Counted from the stretch's first letter, positions 1-7,652 are shown. The stretch is 10,261 nucleotides of DNA from JAEHDI01 sp035455185 (GCA_035455185.1 DATIFQ010000151.1:1-10261), one strand, 5' to 3'. The notes: generated from the sequence alone by a model not told the origin. Numbers and translations: made by a program.

Positions 1-14
1 CGCAAGGGAGCGGT
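1..14 (-). repeat. Left REP-like end flanking the RAYT gene
   Basis: The first 14 bases, CGCAAGGGAGCGGT, are the exact reverse complement of positions 525-538. The copy lies 13 bases beyond the RAYT stop codon. By symmetry with the right copy it probably extends leftwards past the window edge, so its full hairpin cannot be seen. REP sequences in inverted arrangement around the gene are the classic setting of RAYT transposases. Confidence 0.75.
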
Positions 15-27
15 TAGCTGCGTCACG

Positions 28-522
28 TCAAAGGCCTTCCGCGTCGAACAGTGCCATGGGCTCGCCCTGCTCGTCGATTACGTACTGAAGAGCATGCCTG
101 ACATCCTCGTCCTTCCACAGCCAACGGGTGCTTCCATGTCGCGCCCAGCGTTTCCGATCCGGTCCGTCGCTTGTCAACCGGTTCAGCTCGCGGCTGGCGT
201 ACGATTTGAACTCGTTCATGATTCTCTCGGGTCGAGTCTCGGCCTCCACAATGGTGTGCACGTGGTTGGACCTGACGTGTGCAGCCAGCAGGTTCCAGCC
301 GCGGTACGCGCAATGCCTCTGGATGGCCGCCAGTACCACTGTCCGGCCCGCTTCGTTGAGCACATAGGGATACTGGAGCATTTCTCGACGTTCTGCGATG
401 ACGCGTTGTGCATCGGGCTCTAATAGCCGGCTGCCAACCAAATTGTGACGCCGATCCACCGATCCCGATTCCTCGCCGCGCAAGCGCGCGCCGTAGCAGG
501 CGAACGTAATGAAATACCTCAA
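28..522 (-). CDS. REP-associated tyrosine transposase (RAYT, Y1/HUH, IS200-like)
   Basis: This 164-residue protein belongs to the Y1 (IS200-like) transposase superfamily, RAYT branch, which nicks and moves single-stranded REP hairpins. The N-terminus (YFITF, then GEESGSVDR near residues 16-24) is RAYT-like. The HUH metal-binding motif is N86-H87-V88-H89, preceded by LLAAHVRS. The single catalytic tyrosine is probably Y108 in FKSYASRELN. The C-terminal GSTRWLW near 130-136 is also typical. All key residues are present and the length is normal, so it looks intact. The start is taken as TTG at 520-522 because AGGGAG lies six bases upstream. An overlapping GTG at 524-526 opens a different frame with no family similarity. 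It is a stand-alone domesticated-type gene flanked by inverted REP-like copies at 1-14 and 525-540. Family call firm; present activity unknown. Confidence 0.92.
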   Translation of the reverse strand: MRYFITFACYGARLRGEESGSVDRRHNLVGSRLLEPDAQRVIAERREMLQYPYVLNEAGRTVVLAAIQRHCAYRGWNLLAAHVRSNHVHTIVEAETRPERIMNEFKSYASRELNRLTSDGPDRKRWARHGSTRWLWKDEDVRHALQYVIDEQGEPMALFDAEGL

Positions 523-524
523 CC

Positions 525-540
525 ACCGCTCCCTTGCGGT
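525..540 (-). repeat. Right REP-like hairpin flanking the RAYT gene
   Basis: Positions 525-538 are the perfect inverted partner of 1-14. Within 525-540, ACCGC (525-529) pairs with GCGGT (536-540) around a six-base loop, giving a small REP-like hairpin. On the minus strand, bases 534-529 read AGGGAG, six bases before the RAYT TTG start. The repeat therefore also appears to supply the gene's ribosome-binding site. The GC-rich bases just after it (541-555) may belong to the same element. Confidence 0.75.
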
Positions 541-684
541 CGCGGCTCGGCCTGGCGTACCACTACGCTCGGATTTCCTCGATTCGCCGGCACTGCTAAG
601 AATCTATCACTTTCATGTCGTGCACCCCTCAGCGGCGGACAACTTGACATTGCGGGTGAGCATTTATTATCAAGGTCACTCATC
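541..684 (+). promoter_or_regulatory. Divergent intergenic region with candidate lactate permease promoter
   Basis: This gap separates the RAYT gene from the divergent lactate permease. It holds a perfect TTGACA at 644-649 and TATTAT at 665-670 (one mismatch from TATAAT), but the 15-base spacer is shorter than ideal. If real, transcription would start about eight bases before the ATG at 685, giving an almost leaderless message. An AAGG at 672-675 would fit a longer leader from another start site instead. No operator or riboswitch was recognised. Confidence 0.35.
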
Positions 685-2304
685 ATGTGGGAGCAACACT
701 ACACTCCTGTTGGCGGTAGTCTCGCGTGGTCCACGCTCGTTGCCGCCTTGCCCATCTTTGCGCTGCTCTACCTGCTGGGCGTCAGGCGAAAGCCCGCGTG
801 GAAAGCCGCTCTGTTCGGCCTTGTTGCGGCCGCGGTGGTAGCGCTGGTCGCTTACCGGATGCCCGTGGACAAGATGCTGAGCGCGGTCGGCTTCGGAGCA
901 GCCTTCGGCCTGTTCCCGATCGGTTGGGTGGTCTTCTGCGCCATTCTTCTTTACCGTGTGACGCTCGAGACGGGCAAGTTCGAGATCGTTAAGGACTCCG
1001 TGGGCAGCCTGACCGACGACCGCCGCCTCCAGGCATTGCTGATCGCTTTCGCCTTCGGCGCATTCATCGAGGGAGCGGCCGGCTTCGGCACCCCCGTGGC
1101 AGTCGCTGCGGCGATGCTGACCGGTTTGGGTTTCTCCCCGTTCTATGCCGCCGGCATCTGTCTCCTGGCGAACACCGCGCCGGTGGCCTTCGGCTCGATC
1201 GGAACGCCGATCCTGACGCTGAACGCCGTGACCGGCCTTCCTCTCGAGGGTCTCAGCGCGGCCGTCGGCCGCATCTGCGCGCCGGTCTCGCTGATCGTTC
1301 CTGCGTACCTGATCGCCGTAATGGGCGGATGGAAAGCCATGAAGGGCGTGCTGCCGGCCGTGATCGCCTGCGGCGTGTCGTTCGCCGGCACCCAGATCCT
1401 TGTTTCCAACTACCTCGGCCCGCAGCTCACCGATATTCTGAGTTCCCTGGCCGCGCTCGGCTCGCTGGTGCTCCTGTTTCTCGTTTGGAAGCCGAAAGAC
1501 CGGTACGCGCTCGAGGGGGACCACGTGATGGACGTCCACCGGAAGCATCACTCGGCGCGGGAGTTGTGTCTGGCGTGGGGGCCTTACGGAATCCTCGTTG
1601 TGTTTGTGCTGCTCTGGGGACTGTACAAGGCCCCGCTGAATAAAGTGACGCTCCTGTTCAACTGGCCCGGTCTGCATGAGCAGGTCATCCAGATGGCCCC
1701 TGTGGTCGCGAATCCGTCGCCGTACAAGGCCGTCTACCGGTTGGAGTGGCTGGCGGCTCCGGGGACCGCCTGCCTGTTCGCGGCGATCCTTTCCGCCATG
1801 CTGCTCGGCATGTCACCCCGGCAGTTCGGGCGTGTGTTCGCCGGGACCGTGAAACAGTTGCTTTTGTCGGAGCTGACGATCGCCTCGGTGCTGGCCCTCG
1901 CCTTCCTGATGAATTACTCGGGAGCGACCGCAACCCTCGGGCTGGCTTTCGCAGCCACCGGAGTGCTATTCCCCTTCTTCAGTTCGATGCTCGGGTGGCT
2001 CGGCGTCTTCCTGACGGGCTCGGATACCTCGGCCAACGCGCTCTTCGGGAACCTTCAGGTCGTGACGGCTGGGCGGCTGGATCTGAGCCCCGTGCTGATG
2101 GCTGCATCGAATTCGAGCGGCGGCGTGATGGGGAAGATGATCAGTCTGCAAAGCATCGCGGTGGCCGCGGCCGCGACAGGGATGGCTCCTTCGGAAGAGG
2201 CGAAGCTGTTCCGTTTCACCCTGCGGCACAGCATCGTGCTCGCCTGCGCCATCGGGCTGATCACGGTCTTCTACGCCTACGTGATGCCGCAGTGGGCGCC
2301 GTAG
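685..2304 (+). CDS. lldP: L-lactate permease (LctP/LldP family)
   Basis: This 539-residue polytopic inner-membrane protein belongs to the LctP lactate permease family, which imports L-lactate (and often D-lactate or glycolate) with protons. E. coli LldP is about 551 residues. The N-terminus MWEQHYTPVGG matches the family start, so the ATG at 685 is preferred. The open frame runs back to 445 but those extra 80 residues are unlike the family and cross the intergenic repeat. Family motifs are intact: EGAAGFGTPVAVA near residues 130-142, NTAPVAFGSIGTPI near 163-176, GSDTSANALFGNLQ near 445-458 and NSSGGVMGKMIS near 475-486. About twelve hydrophobic segments are visible. No lactate dehydrogenase (lldD, lutABC) lies beside it. 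It converges on the CoA-binding gene with nine bases between stops and no clear terminator. Substrate choice within the family cannot be decided from sequence. Confidence 0.93.
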   Translation: MWEQHYTPVGGSLAWSTLVAALPIFALLYLLGVRRKPAWKAALFGLVAAAVVALVAYRMPVDKMLSAVGFGAAFGLFPIGWVVFCAILLYRVTLETGKFEIVKDSVGSLTDDRRLQALLIAFAFGAFIEGAAGFGTPVAVAAAMLTGLGFSPFYAAGICLLANTAPVAFGSIGTPILTLNAVTGLPLEGLSAAVGRICAPVSLIVPAYLIAVMGGWKAMKGVLPAVIACGVSFAGTQILVSNYLGPQLTDILSSLAALGSLVLLFLVWKPKDRYALEGDHVMDVHRKHHSARELCLAWGPYGILVVFVLLWGLYKAPLNKVTLLFNWPGLHEQVIQMAPVVANPSPYKAVYRLEWLAAPGTACLFAAILSAMLLGMSPRQFGRVFAGTVKQLLLSELTIASVLALAFLMNYSGATATLGLAFAATGVLFPFFSSMLGWLGVFLTGSDTSANALFGNLQVVTAGRLDLSPVLMAASNSSGGVMGKMISLQSIAVAAAATGMAPSEEAKLFRFTLRHSIVLACAIGLITVFYAYVMPQWAP

Positions 2305-2313
2305 GGCGAAGCA

Positions 2314-2778
2314 CTATCGTGGATAGCTGCCGGTCAGCTTCGCGAAGACGCCGTGTACGCGGTGGAAGAAGCTGGAATCCGCCCAGAACATGAACGGGCA
2401 GCCGCCCGCGATCACGTCAATGCTCCGCGCTTCGCAGAGTTCGACGGCCTTGCGGCTGACCGCGCCCGCGCCCGTGGCACGGTACAGCCACACCCGTTTC
2501 ACCCCCGCTTCCGCGCAGTCCTGGACCACGGCTTCGGCGGCGGTGGGCTTCGTCATCACGAGGACGGAGTCCACGGGCGGAATGATCTCCTGAAGGCGTG
2601 CGAAGCACTTGTGGCCGTCAATTTCGCCGGCGGACGGATTCACCGGCACGACATCGTAGCCGCGCCGCACGAACTCGTTGAACATCATCCGGGTGAAATC
2701 GCGTGGCTGCCTGGAGACGCCGGCAATCGCAACGCGCTTCTGCCGCAGAAAATCGTCGATCCGCTCACGGGACGTCAT
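2314..2778 (-). CDS. CoA-binding domain protein (CoA_binding_2, YccU-like)
   Basis: This small cytoplasmic Rossmann-fold protein of 154 residues has the CoA_binding_2 layout, related to the CoA-binding domain of succinyl-CoA synthetase alpha. The N-terminal strand and turn VAIAGVSR is near residues 16-23, PVNP near 45-48, the middle strand DSVLVM near 70-75, and GGCPFMF near 125-131. The family occurs as stand-alone proteins of about 140 residues whose biochemical role is poorly defined. The start is placed at the ATG ending at 2778. The frame also opens at a GTG ending at 2817, but its extra 13 residues precede the domain and are unlikely to be native. No strong Shine-Dalgarno is visible for either start. 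It converges with lldP on the left and may be downstream of nothing, since the gene to its right (GH18-like) is also minus and reads towards it across a 76-base gap. Confidence 0.85.
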   Translation of the reverse strand: MTSRERIDDFLRQKRVAIAGVSRQPRDFTRMMFNEFVRRGYDVVPVNPSAGEIDGHKCFARLQEIIPPVDSVLVMTKPTAAEAVVQDCAEAGVKRVWLYRATGAGAVSRKAVELCEARSIDVIAGGCPFMFWADSSFFHRVHGVFAKLTGSYPR

Positions 2779-2854
2779 CGATTCTGGACCCAAGCCAGAG
2801 TACCATAACCGTGGCACAGGACCTTAGCCAGACTCTAGCCTGGGATGCCCGCCA

Positions 2855-3922
2855 TCACTGCTGCCGTAGCGGCGGCATCGGAATCGGGATGTTGTAGACC
2901 GTGGCGGCCACGCCCATGCCGCCCTCGCAGGTGTTGGGCGGCGTTGTGCAAAGGCTTCTAGTGCCTTGACACTCGGCCGCCCAGAACATGTAGCCGAGCA
3001 TCCCACGGGACCACTCGGGGTGGCTGGCATTTGGCTGGACAGTCTGGACGTAGCTTCCCGTCGACTTCGTCAACGAGTTGTTGAAGTTCACGCACTCGGG
3101 CGCAGGTTTCCGGCCGGTGACCAGCCAGAGGCTCCCGGTGAACTTGGCTGGCGCGAGCGGAAGGATCGGCGGCGCGTACTGCGGTTTGCCGTCGATGTGT
3201 TCCTGCCAGTTCGCGGTCGCGTCGGCCGCGTTCCTCGGCTGGCGTGCGGGAACCATGGCGTTAGCGTAATCAAGGACGGGGCTTGTGTTCGTAGGCCACA
3301 CTCGCGTGGCGTGCTCGGTCAGGTCGATGAGCCATCGGTCGCCGGCTGCCAGGTCGATGGTGAGACGGGCCGCCGGATTGGTGCCGGTAATGTCGTATGG
3401 ATGCACCGAACGGTATGCGTCAATGAACGCCTGCAAGCCGGTGAGGTTGGGATTCGAGTTCTCCTCGTAATCGATCTCGATGCCGACACCGAGTCGCTGG
3501 GCTGCGGTGGCTGCATTTAGCCCGAGCTGGTACGCGTCGCCGGCCAGCGCCTGGTTCCAGTAATCGACGTAGGTGATGCCGCCGATAGACAGCATGACGC
3601 GAACGCCACGACTGGTGAAGTAGTTGACCACATCCTGCGTCATGCCCACCGGCACGCCGTTGAGCGGCCCGTCGTTGAGCAACTTCAAGGGATTGACAAA
3701 GCTCAGGATCACCAGGTTCACCGAGGGAATGCCGTCACCGCGGTCGATCAGCCAGCGGTTCTTCAGGTCGAAGTCGGTCATGTTGCGCACGGTGGACCAG
3801 GTGCAGTAGTCGTTTCCGCAGTGCCACGCGCCGAAGATCTCCATGCAGTTCGCTGTGGGGACAAGCGTCAGCAGCGCCATGCCCACCCAGACGAGAACGC
3901 CCAGTATATGCCGCTTTCTCAT
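2855..3922 (-). CDS. Secreted GH18-like (chitinase-fold) protein with altered catalytic motif
   Basis: This 355-residue protein begins with a basic N-terminus (MRKRH) and a hydrophobic stretch at 7-24, a signal peptide for export. The mature part looks like a glycoside hydrolase 18 TIM barrel. VRVMLSIGG at 107-115 matches the SxGG strand-3 motif. VGIEIDYE at 146-153 aligns with the DGxDxDxE strand-4 motif, keeping the middle aspartate (D151) and catalytic glutamate (E153), but with V at the first aspartate and E at the second. GYMFWAAE near 310-317 fits the last barrel strand with its tryptophan. Several cysteines (C26, C35, C40, C277, C318, C325, C332) suggest disulfides outside the cytoplasm. 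The ATG at 3922 has GGGAGGT four bases upstream, so the start is firm. It could be a GH18 enzyme with shifted activity or a non-catalytic glycan binder. Substrate (chitin, N-glycan or other) cannot be told. Confidence 0.75.
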   Translation of the reverse strand: MRKRHILGVLVWVGMALLTLVPTANCMEIFGAWHCGNDYCTWSTVRNMTDFDLKNRWLIDRGDGIPSVNLVILSFVNPLKLLNDGPLNGVPVGMTQDVVNYFTSRGVRVMLSIGGITYVDYWNQALAGDAYQLGLNAATAAQRLGVGIEIDYEENSNPNLTGLQAFIDAYRSVHPYDITGTNPAARLTIDLAAGDRWLIDLTEHATRVWPTNTSPVLDYANAMVPARQPRNAADATANWQEHIDGKPQYAPPILPLAPAKFTGSLWLVTGRKPAPECVNFNNSLTKSTGSYVQTVQPNASHPEWSRGMLGYMFWAAECQGTRSLCTTPPNTCEGGMGVAATVYNIPIPMPPLRQQ

Positions 3923-4007
3923 AGCGACCTCCCATGATGTCTTATCTACTGCAAATCGATGCCAAACACCTAATTCCGGAACTGCTCCCGTAGTAACTTA
4001 AATTCGA

Positions 4008-5654
4008 CTAGCGGCCCCTCTGCGGCCGTGGATTCTCCCCTTCCACGCACAGATACGTCTTGCCCGCGGCAAGTTTGCGAAACTCGTCGGCTCGCCCGCT
4101 GGGCCAGAAGATCGCCACGCGATCGACGTGTGTCCGCGACCCTACGCCGAAGGTCAGCGACTTGTCGCTCGACGACAGATAGCTCGATCCGCTCTTAACC
4201 ATCTGCATCTGCATGCCGGACGCATCAAACACCTGAACCACCGCGCCAATACCGTCGCGATTCGACTTCCGGCCCTCCAGCCGAAATCGAATCGACTGAT
4301 TCCCCGAACTCACGTCATTGCGAAAAAGCAACGCCGGCCCTGAGTTGGTGGTGATCAATACGTCCAGGTCGCCATCACGGTCGAAGTCACCGAGCGCAAT
4401 GCCGCGGCCGATCTTGGGAACGGCAAACTCCCGCCCGGCCTCCACGGCCACATCGCGAAACCGCCCCTTGCCGTCGTTGAGAAACAGATGCGGAACCTGC
4501 GCATGCGCCGCTCCTCGCCCCAGGCTTCGCACCGTGTCATCGATGTGCCCATTGACGGCGATCAGATCGAGGTACCCGTCCAGATCCACATCGGCGAACA
4601 CGCATCCAAAACCGAGCCTCTGTCGTGAGGCCGCGCCCACACCCGCGGGAATCGCCCGATCCACAAAGCCGCGGCCGGTCGATTCATACAGCCCCATCAT
4701 CTCGTTGTCGAAGTTGGTGACAGCGATCCCCATCCGCCCGGAGCGTTGATAGTCTCCCGTGTCGACCCCCATGCCCGCCCGTGCTTTGCCGTCCTCGCTG
4801 AACGCCACGCCCATTCGGACCGCCGATTCCGTAAACGTGCCGTCCCGGTTGTTGCGATACAGCTTATTCGGCTGCGTGTCGTTGGCGACGAACAGGTCGG
4901 GCCACCCGTCGTTATCGAGGTCCAGCATCGCCACGCCCAGTGATTTTGACGACGGATCGAAAATCCCGCTCTCCGCCGTGACATCTTCGAATGTTCCGTC
5001 GCCTTTGTTGTGAAAGAGCCAGCCCGTCGCGCCCCGATACGCCTCAGGCGTGCAGTAGGACTTGCTTTTCCCATCCAGCGAACAATTCACATCCTGTTCC
5101 GGCGACCAGCGAACGTAATTGCACACGAAGAGATCGAGATGCCCGTCGCGGTCATAGTCGAACCACAGGGCGGACGTCGAAAACGCGCTCCGCGAACCCA
5201 GCCCCGCCGGAATGGTGACGTCAACGAACCGCCCTCGCCCGTTGTTTCGGAACAGCCGGTTCTGTCCGACGGCGGTGATATAGAGGTCCGGGAAGCCATC
5301 ATTATTGAAATCACCCACCGCCACGCCCATGCCGTACATCTCCACGTCGAGCCCAGCCGCGCGCGTGACGTCGGTGAACGTCCCATTGCGGTTATTGCGG
5401 AACAATCGCAGCGTGGAGCGCTGGCGCTCGTGCCCCGGCCAGTCGCGTCCATTGATCAGCAGGATGTCTGGCCAGCCATCGTTGTCGTAGTCGAGAAAGG
5501 CGCAGCCGGACCCCATCGTTTCCGGCAGATACTTCGCTCCGAATGCGCCGGTGTTGTGCCGGAAACTCAGCCCCGCCTGTGCGGTCACATCGGTCAGCCG
5601 GAATCCCGGCCCCGGCGCTGCAAACGCGGCCATCAGCAGTTGCCGCCGCGTCAT
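4008..5654 (-). CDS. CRTAC1-type FG-GAP/VCBS repeat protein with ASPIC/UnbV domain
   Basis: This 548-residue protein is a seven-blade-like beta-propeller of FG-GAP/VCBS repeats ending in an ASPIC/UnbV domain, common in Acidobacteriota and Planctomycetes and usually extracellular. Calcium-loop motifs of the DxDxDGxxD type occur at residues 55-63, 115-123, 166-174, 245-253, 355-363 and 423-431. A degenerate one lies near 301 (DYQRSG). The ASPIC/UnbV part spans about 465-537, with RDGIGAVVQV, SGSSYLSSSD and IFWPSGR. The N-terminus MTRRQLLMAAFAAPG has twin arginines and a short hydrophobic run, like a brief Tat-type signal, so export is likely. The ATG overlaps the regulator's stop as ATGA (5651-5654) and lacks its own Shine-Dalgarno, so translation is probably coupled. 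Its exact role is unknown; in this family, adhesion, ligand binding or surface matrix are guesses. It is the last gene of the operon with the kinase and regulator. Confidence 0.9.
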   Translation of the reverse strand: MTRRQLLMAAFAAPGPGFRLTDVTAQAGLSFRHNTGAFGAKYLPETMGSGCAFLDYDNDGWPDILLINGRDWPGHERQRSTLRLFRNNRNGTFTDVTRAAGLDVEMYGMGVAVGDFNNDGFPDLYITAVGQNRLFRNNGRGRFVDVTIPAGLGSRSAFSTSALWFDYDRDGHLDLFVCNYVRWSPEQDVNCSLDGKSKSYCTPEAYRGATGWLFHNKGDGTFEDVTAESGIFDPSSKSLGVAMLDLDNDGWPDLFVANDTQPNKLYRNNRDGTFTESAVRMGVAFSEDGKARAGMGVDTGDYQRSGRMGIAVTNFDNEMMGLYESTGRGFVDRAIPAGVGAASRQRLGFGCVFADVDLDGYLDLIAVNGHIDDTVRSLGRGAAHAQVPHLFLNDGKGRFRDVAVEAGREFAVPKIGRGIALGDFDRDGDLDVLITTNSGPALLFRNDVSSGNQSIRFRLEGRKSNRDGIGAVVQVFDASGMQMQMVKSGSSYLSSSDKSLTFGVGSRTHVDRVAIFWPSGRADEFRKLAAGKTYLCVEGENPRPQRGR

Positions 5655-6292
5655 GGCAGCGACACCAGCCCATGCCGGATGGCGTAGACCACCAGCTCGG
5701 CGGTGTTGTGAATGTCCAGGGCGTCCATGATGTTGGCGCGATGCACGCCGACCGTATTCGCACTCAGGTTGAGCACGGTGGCAATCTCTTTGTTCGACTT
5801 GCCGCTGACAATGTGCTGCAACACTTCCAGCTCGCGCTTGCTCAGTCTCCGCTTCACACCCGCCCCGAACGATGCCTGTTCGAGACGTGGGTCCTGCAGC
5901 CAGTCCGTTTCGAGCACGCCTTTCACCGCTGCCACCAGCTCGAGGTCGTACGCATTCTTCAACAGGTACCCGGATGCACCCGCCTCGCGGCTATTGGCCA
6001 CATAAGTCGGTTCAGGGTGCATGCTTAACATGAGAACGCGCACGCTAGGAACGGATTCCCTGATCATTCGTGTCGCCAGCGCGCCATTCGGCGCTGGAAT
6101 CGCATAGTCCATGACCACTACATCGGGAACCAGCTTGCGCGCCAGTTCCACGGCTTCCGTGCCGTCGCTCGCCTCGCCGACCACAATCAATTCCGGGTCG
6201 TCTTCCAACAGGCGGCGGAATCCCAAGCGCACGAGCGCATGGTCATCCACCAGCAGAACCCGGATCTTACGTTCGGTTCTTTCTTCAGGCAA
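5651..6292 (-). CDS. NarL/FixJ-family response regulator (REC + LuxR-type HTH)
   Basis: This 213-residue DNA-binding regulator has an N-terminal receiver domain at about 10-125 and a LuxR/GerE helix-turn-helix at about 148-205. In the receiver, D16-D17 form the acidic pocket, D62 (VVVMD) is the phosphoacceptor, S90 the switch serine and K112 (YLLKN) the conserved lysine. The output domain reads LSKRELEVLQHI, then SNKEIATVLNLSANTVGVH, the classic LuxR signature. It is the expected partner of the histidine kinase encoded just upstream. Its start is a TTG at 6290-6292, overlapping the kinase's end by eight bases; GGGAGG at 6299-6304 lies six bases before it, which decides the start. The neighbouring downstream gene overlaps by four bases. 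DNA targets are unknown; autoregulation of this operon would be usual but no operator was identified. Confidence 0.95.
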   Translation of the reverse strand: MPEERTERKIRVLLVDDHALVRLGFRRLLEDDPELIVVGEASDGTEAVELARKLVPDVVVMDYAIPAPNGALATRMIRESVPSVRVLMLSMHPEPTYVANSREAGASGYLLKNAYDLELVAAVKGVLETDWLQDPRLEQASFGAGVKRRLSKRELEVLQHIVSGKSNKEIATVLNLSANTVGVHRANIMDALDIHNTAELVVYAIRHGLVSLP

Positions 6293-7604
6293 CGGGAGCC
6301 TCCCGCGGTGCCTCTTTGGGCAGCCGGAGAGCGATGCGCGTGCCGCTCTCCTTGCCTCGCGTGACCTCCAACGTCCCGCCGATCAGCTCCGCGCGTTCGC
6401 GCATTGCCGCCAATCCCGTGCCGGGACGTAGCGGGTCGGGCATTCCTCGGCCGCGATCTTCGATCGTCAGTGCGAATGAGGACTCATCGGCGTCTAGCGA
6501 CACGTCTACTTCGTCCACCGCGGCATGCCGGGCCACGTTATTCAGCGCCTCCTGCAGAATCCGGAATACATGGATAGATGCCTCGGTGGGGACATCCACG
6601 TTTCCGCGGGGCGGCTGGTAATGCACACGGATGCCCGTCTGGTGCTCAAACACCGGCAGATGCCACTCAATCGCCGCCAGCAGCCCTTGCTCCTCCAGGA
6701 TCACCGGCTGTAAAGACTGCGATAACGAGCGAATGTTTTCGAGCGCGCCCTGAACGATCTCGCCCGCCTCATGCACTTGTCGTCGGAAATCAGAATCCGG
6801 CGCCTGGCGGTCGGCCCTGCGCAGCATGGCGCCAAGCGCCGTCAGTACCTGCCCGAATTCATCATGCAGATCTCGCGAAACGGCCCGCAGCGTGGACTCC
6901 TGCGTCGCGATCAGTTGCCGTGCCAGTTCGCGGCGCTGCTCCGCCAGCTCCGCCAACTGGGAAAAGAGCGATCGGTTCGATCGGATCAGGCCGACACTCG
7001 TCAGCACGATGAGGACAATTGAGATTGCCAGAAAGCGATACGCGGTCGTCTCGATTTGCGAGTAGATCTCGGCCACCTGCTGGCCGCCGCGGGACTCCTG
7101 GTCGTTCCTCTCCACCAGCAACCGCGCCGTCAGGGCCGAAAGAGCCTCCTGCCGGGGTTGCAACGTGGTCCGCACCAGTTCCTTGGCCTTGGTCTCCTCG
7201 CCGTTCGCGGCATACGCTAACATGCCGTCGCAAGCGCGCCAGAATTCCGCGAACGATGACTTCAGGAACGCCGTCTGCGTGGGCGCCCGGTCCCCTTCCG
7301 CAAGCGCGGCTTCGCTGGCGATGGCGTCCTCGAGATTCTGCCGGATCCGCCGCAGAGGCGCTTTCCACGCGGCCAGCGGGTAGCCCTCTCCTGGGTCGAG
7401 CATGTCGCGCATGGACAGCGCGAGCGAGTTGAGATCGTTCTGGATGCGGATCAACTGCAAAGACGCGCGTCGATTGCGGTCGACAATGCGGGTCTGCAGG
7501 TCGCGCATGCGGCTCACGGAATTCAGCGTGTAGGCGGCGTAGACGCCGATCACCACCAGCGTGAATGCCAGGCCCGCAACCAGACGCCCCGTCGGCGATT
7601 CCAT
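6285..7604 (-). CDS. Membrane sensor histidine kinase (HisKA_3 / NarX-UhpB class)
   Basis: This 439-residue kinase senses an unknown signal and should phosphorylate the NarL-type regulator encoded next. One membrane segment spans about 8-28 and a second about 190-207. Between them lies a mostly helical extracytoplasmic sensor of about 160 residues, resembling four-helix-bundle/CHASE3-like sensors. A coiled linker (212-235) leads to the HisKA_3 dimerisation helix with the phosphorylated histidine H247 in DLHDEFGQ. The ATPase domain shows an N box (QEALNNVARH, 351-360), G1 (DRGRGMP, 383-389) and G2 (GTGLAAMRERA, 396-406). All needed residues are present. The ATG at 7602-7604 is preceded by a weak AGG about six bases upstream. 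It is the first gene of the kinase-regulator-CRTAC1 operon, and any promoter should lie in 7605-7650; no convincing one was seen. Confidence 0.95.
   Translation of the reverse strand: MESPTGRLVAGLAFTLVVIGVYAAYTLNSVSRMRDLQTRIVDRNRRASLQLIRIQNDLNSLALSMRDMLDPGEGYPLAAWKAPLRRIRQNLEDAIASEAALAEGDRAPTQTAFLKSSFAEFWRACDGMLAYAANGEETKAKELVRTTLQPRQEALSALTARLLVERNDQESRGGQQVAEIYSQIETTAYRFLAISIVLIVLTSVGLIRSNRSLFSQLAELAEQRRELARQLIATQESTLRAVSRDLHDEFGQVLTALGAMLRRADRQAPDSDFRRQVHEAGEIVQGALENIRSLSQSLQPVILEEQGLLAAIEWHLPVFEHQTGIRVHYQPPRGNVDVPTEASIHVFRILQEALNNVARHAAVDEVDVSLDADESSFALTIEDRGRGMPDPLRPGTGLAAMRERAELIGGTLEVTRGKESGTRIALRLPKEAPREAPVA
6293..6305 (-). promoter_or_regulatory. Hairpin containing the response regulator's Shine-Dalgarno
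   Basis: On the minus strand, CGGGA (6305-6301) can pair with TCCCG (6297-6293) around a GGC loop, directly before the TTG start of the regulator. The GGGAGG ribosome-binding site (6304-6299) is inside this hairpin. Ribosomes finishing the kinase gene would melt it, which would tie regulator output to kinase translation. This is inferred from base pairing only. Confidence 0.45.
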
Positions 7605-7652
7605 GATGACCTACTGTACTTCGTCAGAGATATTGTGCCTTATGTCTCGTGG

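Noticed and set aside
445..684. An 80-residue N-terminal extension of the lactate permease
   Set aside because: It is not family-like, crosses the REP-like hairpin and overlaps the RAYT gene, while the ATG at 685 gives the normal family N-terminus.
676..1677. A 333-residue minus-strand open frame opposite lldP
   Set aside because: It is very rich in charged residues with no recognisable domain; it is a GC-rich shadow of the permease gene.
1746..2393. A 215-residue plus-strand open frame inside lldP
   Set aside because: It is an out-of-frame, arginine-rich translation of the permease and runs into the convergent gene.
5010..5687. A 225-residue plus-strand open frame opposite the CRTAC1 gene
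   Set aside because: It shows no domain and follows the antisense of the repeated calcium-loop coding sequence, so it is a shadow.
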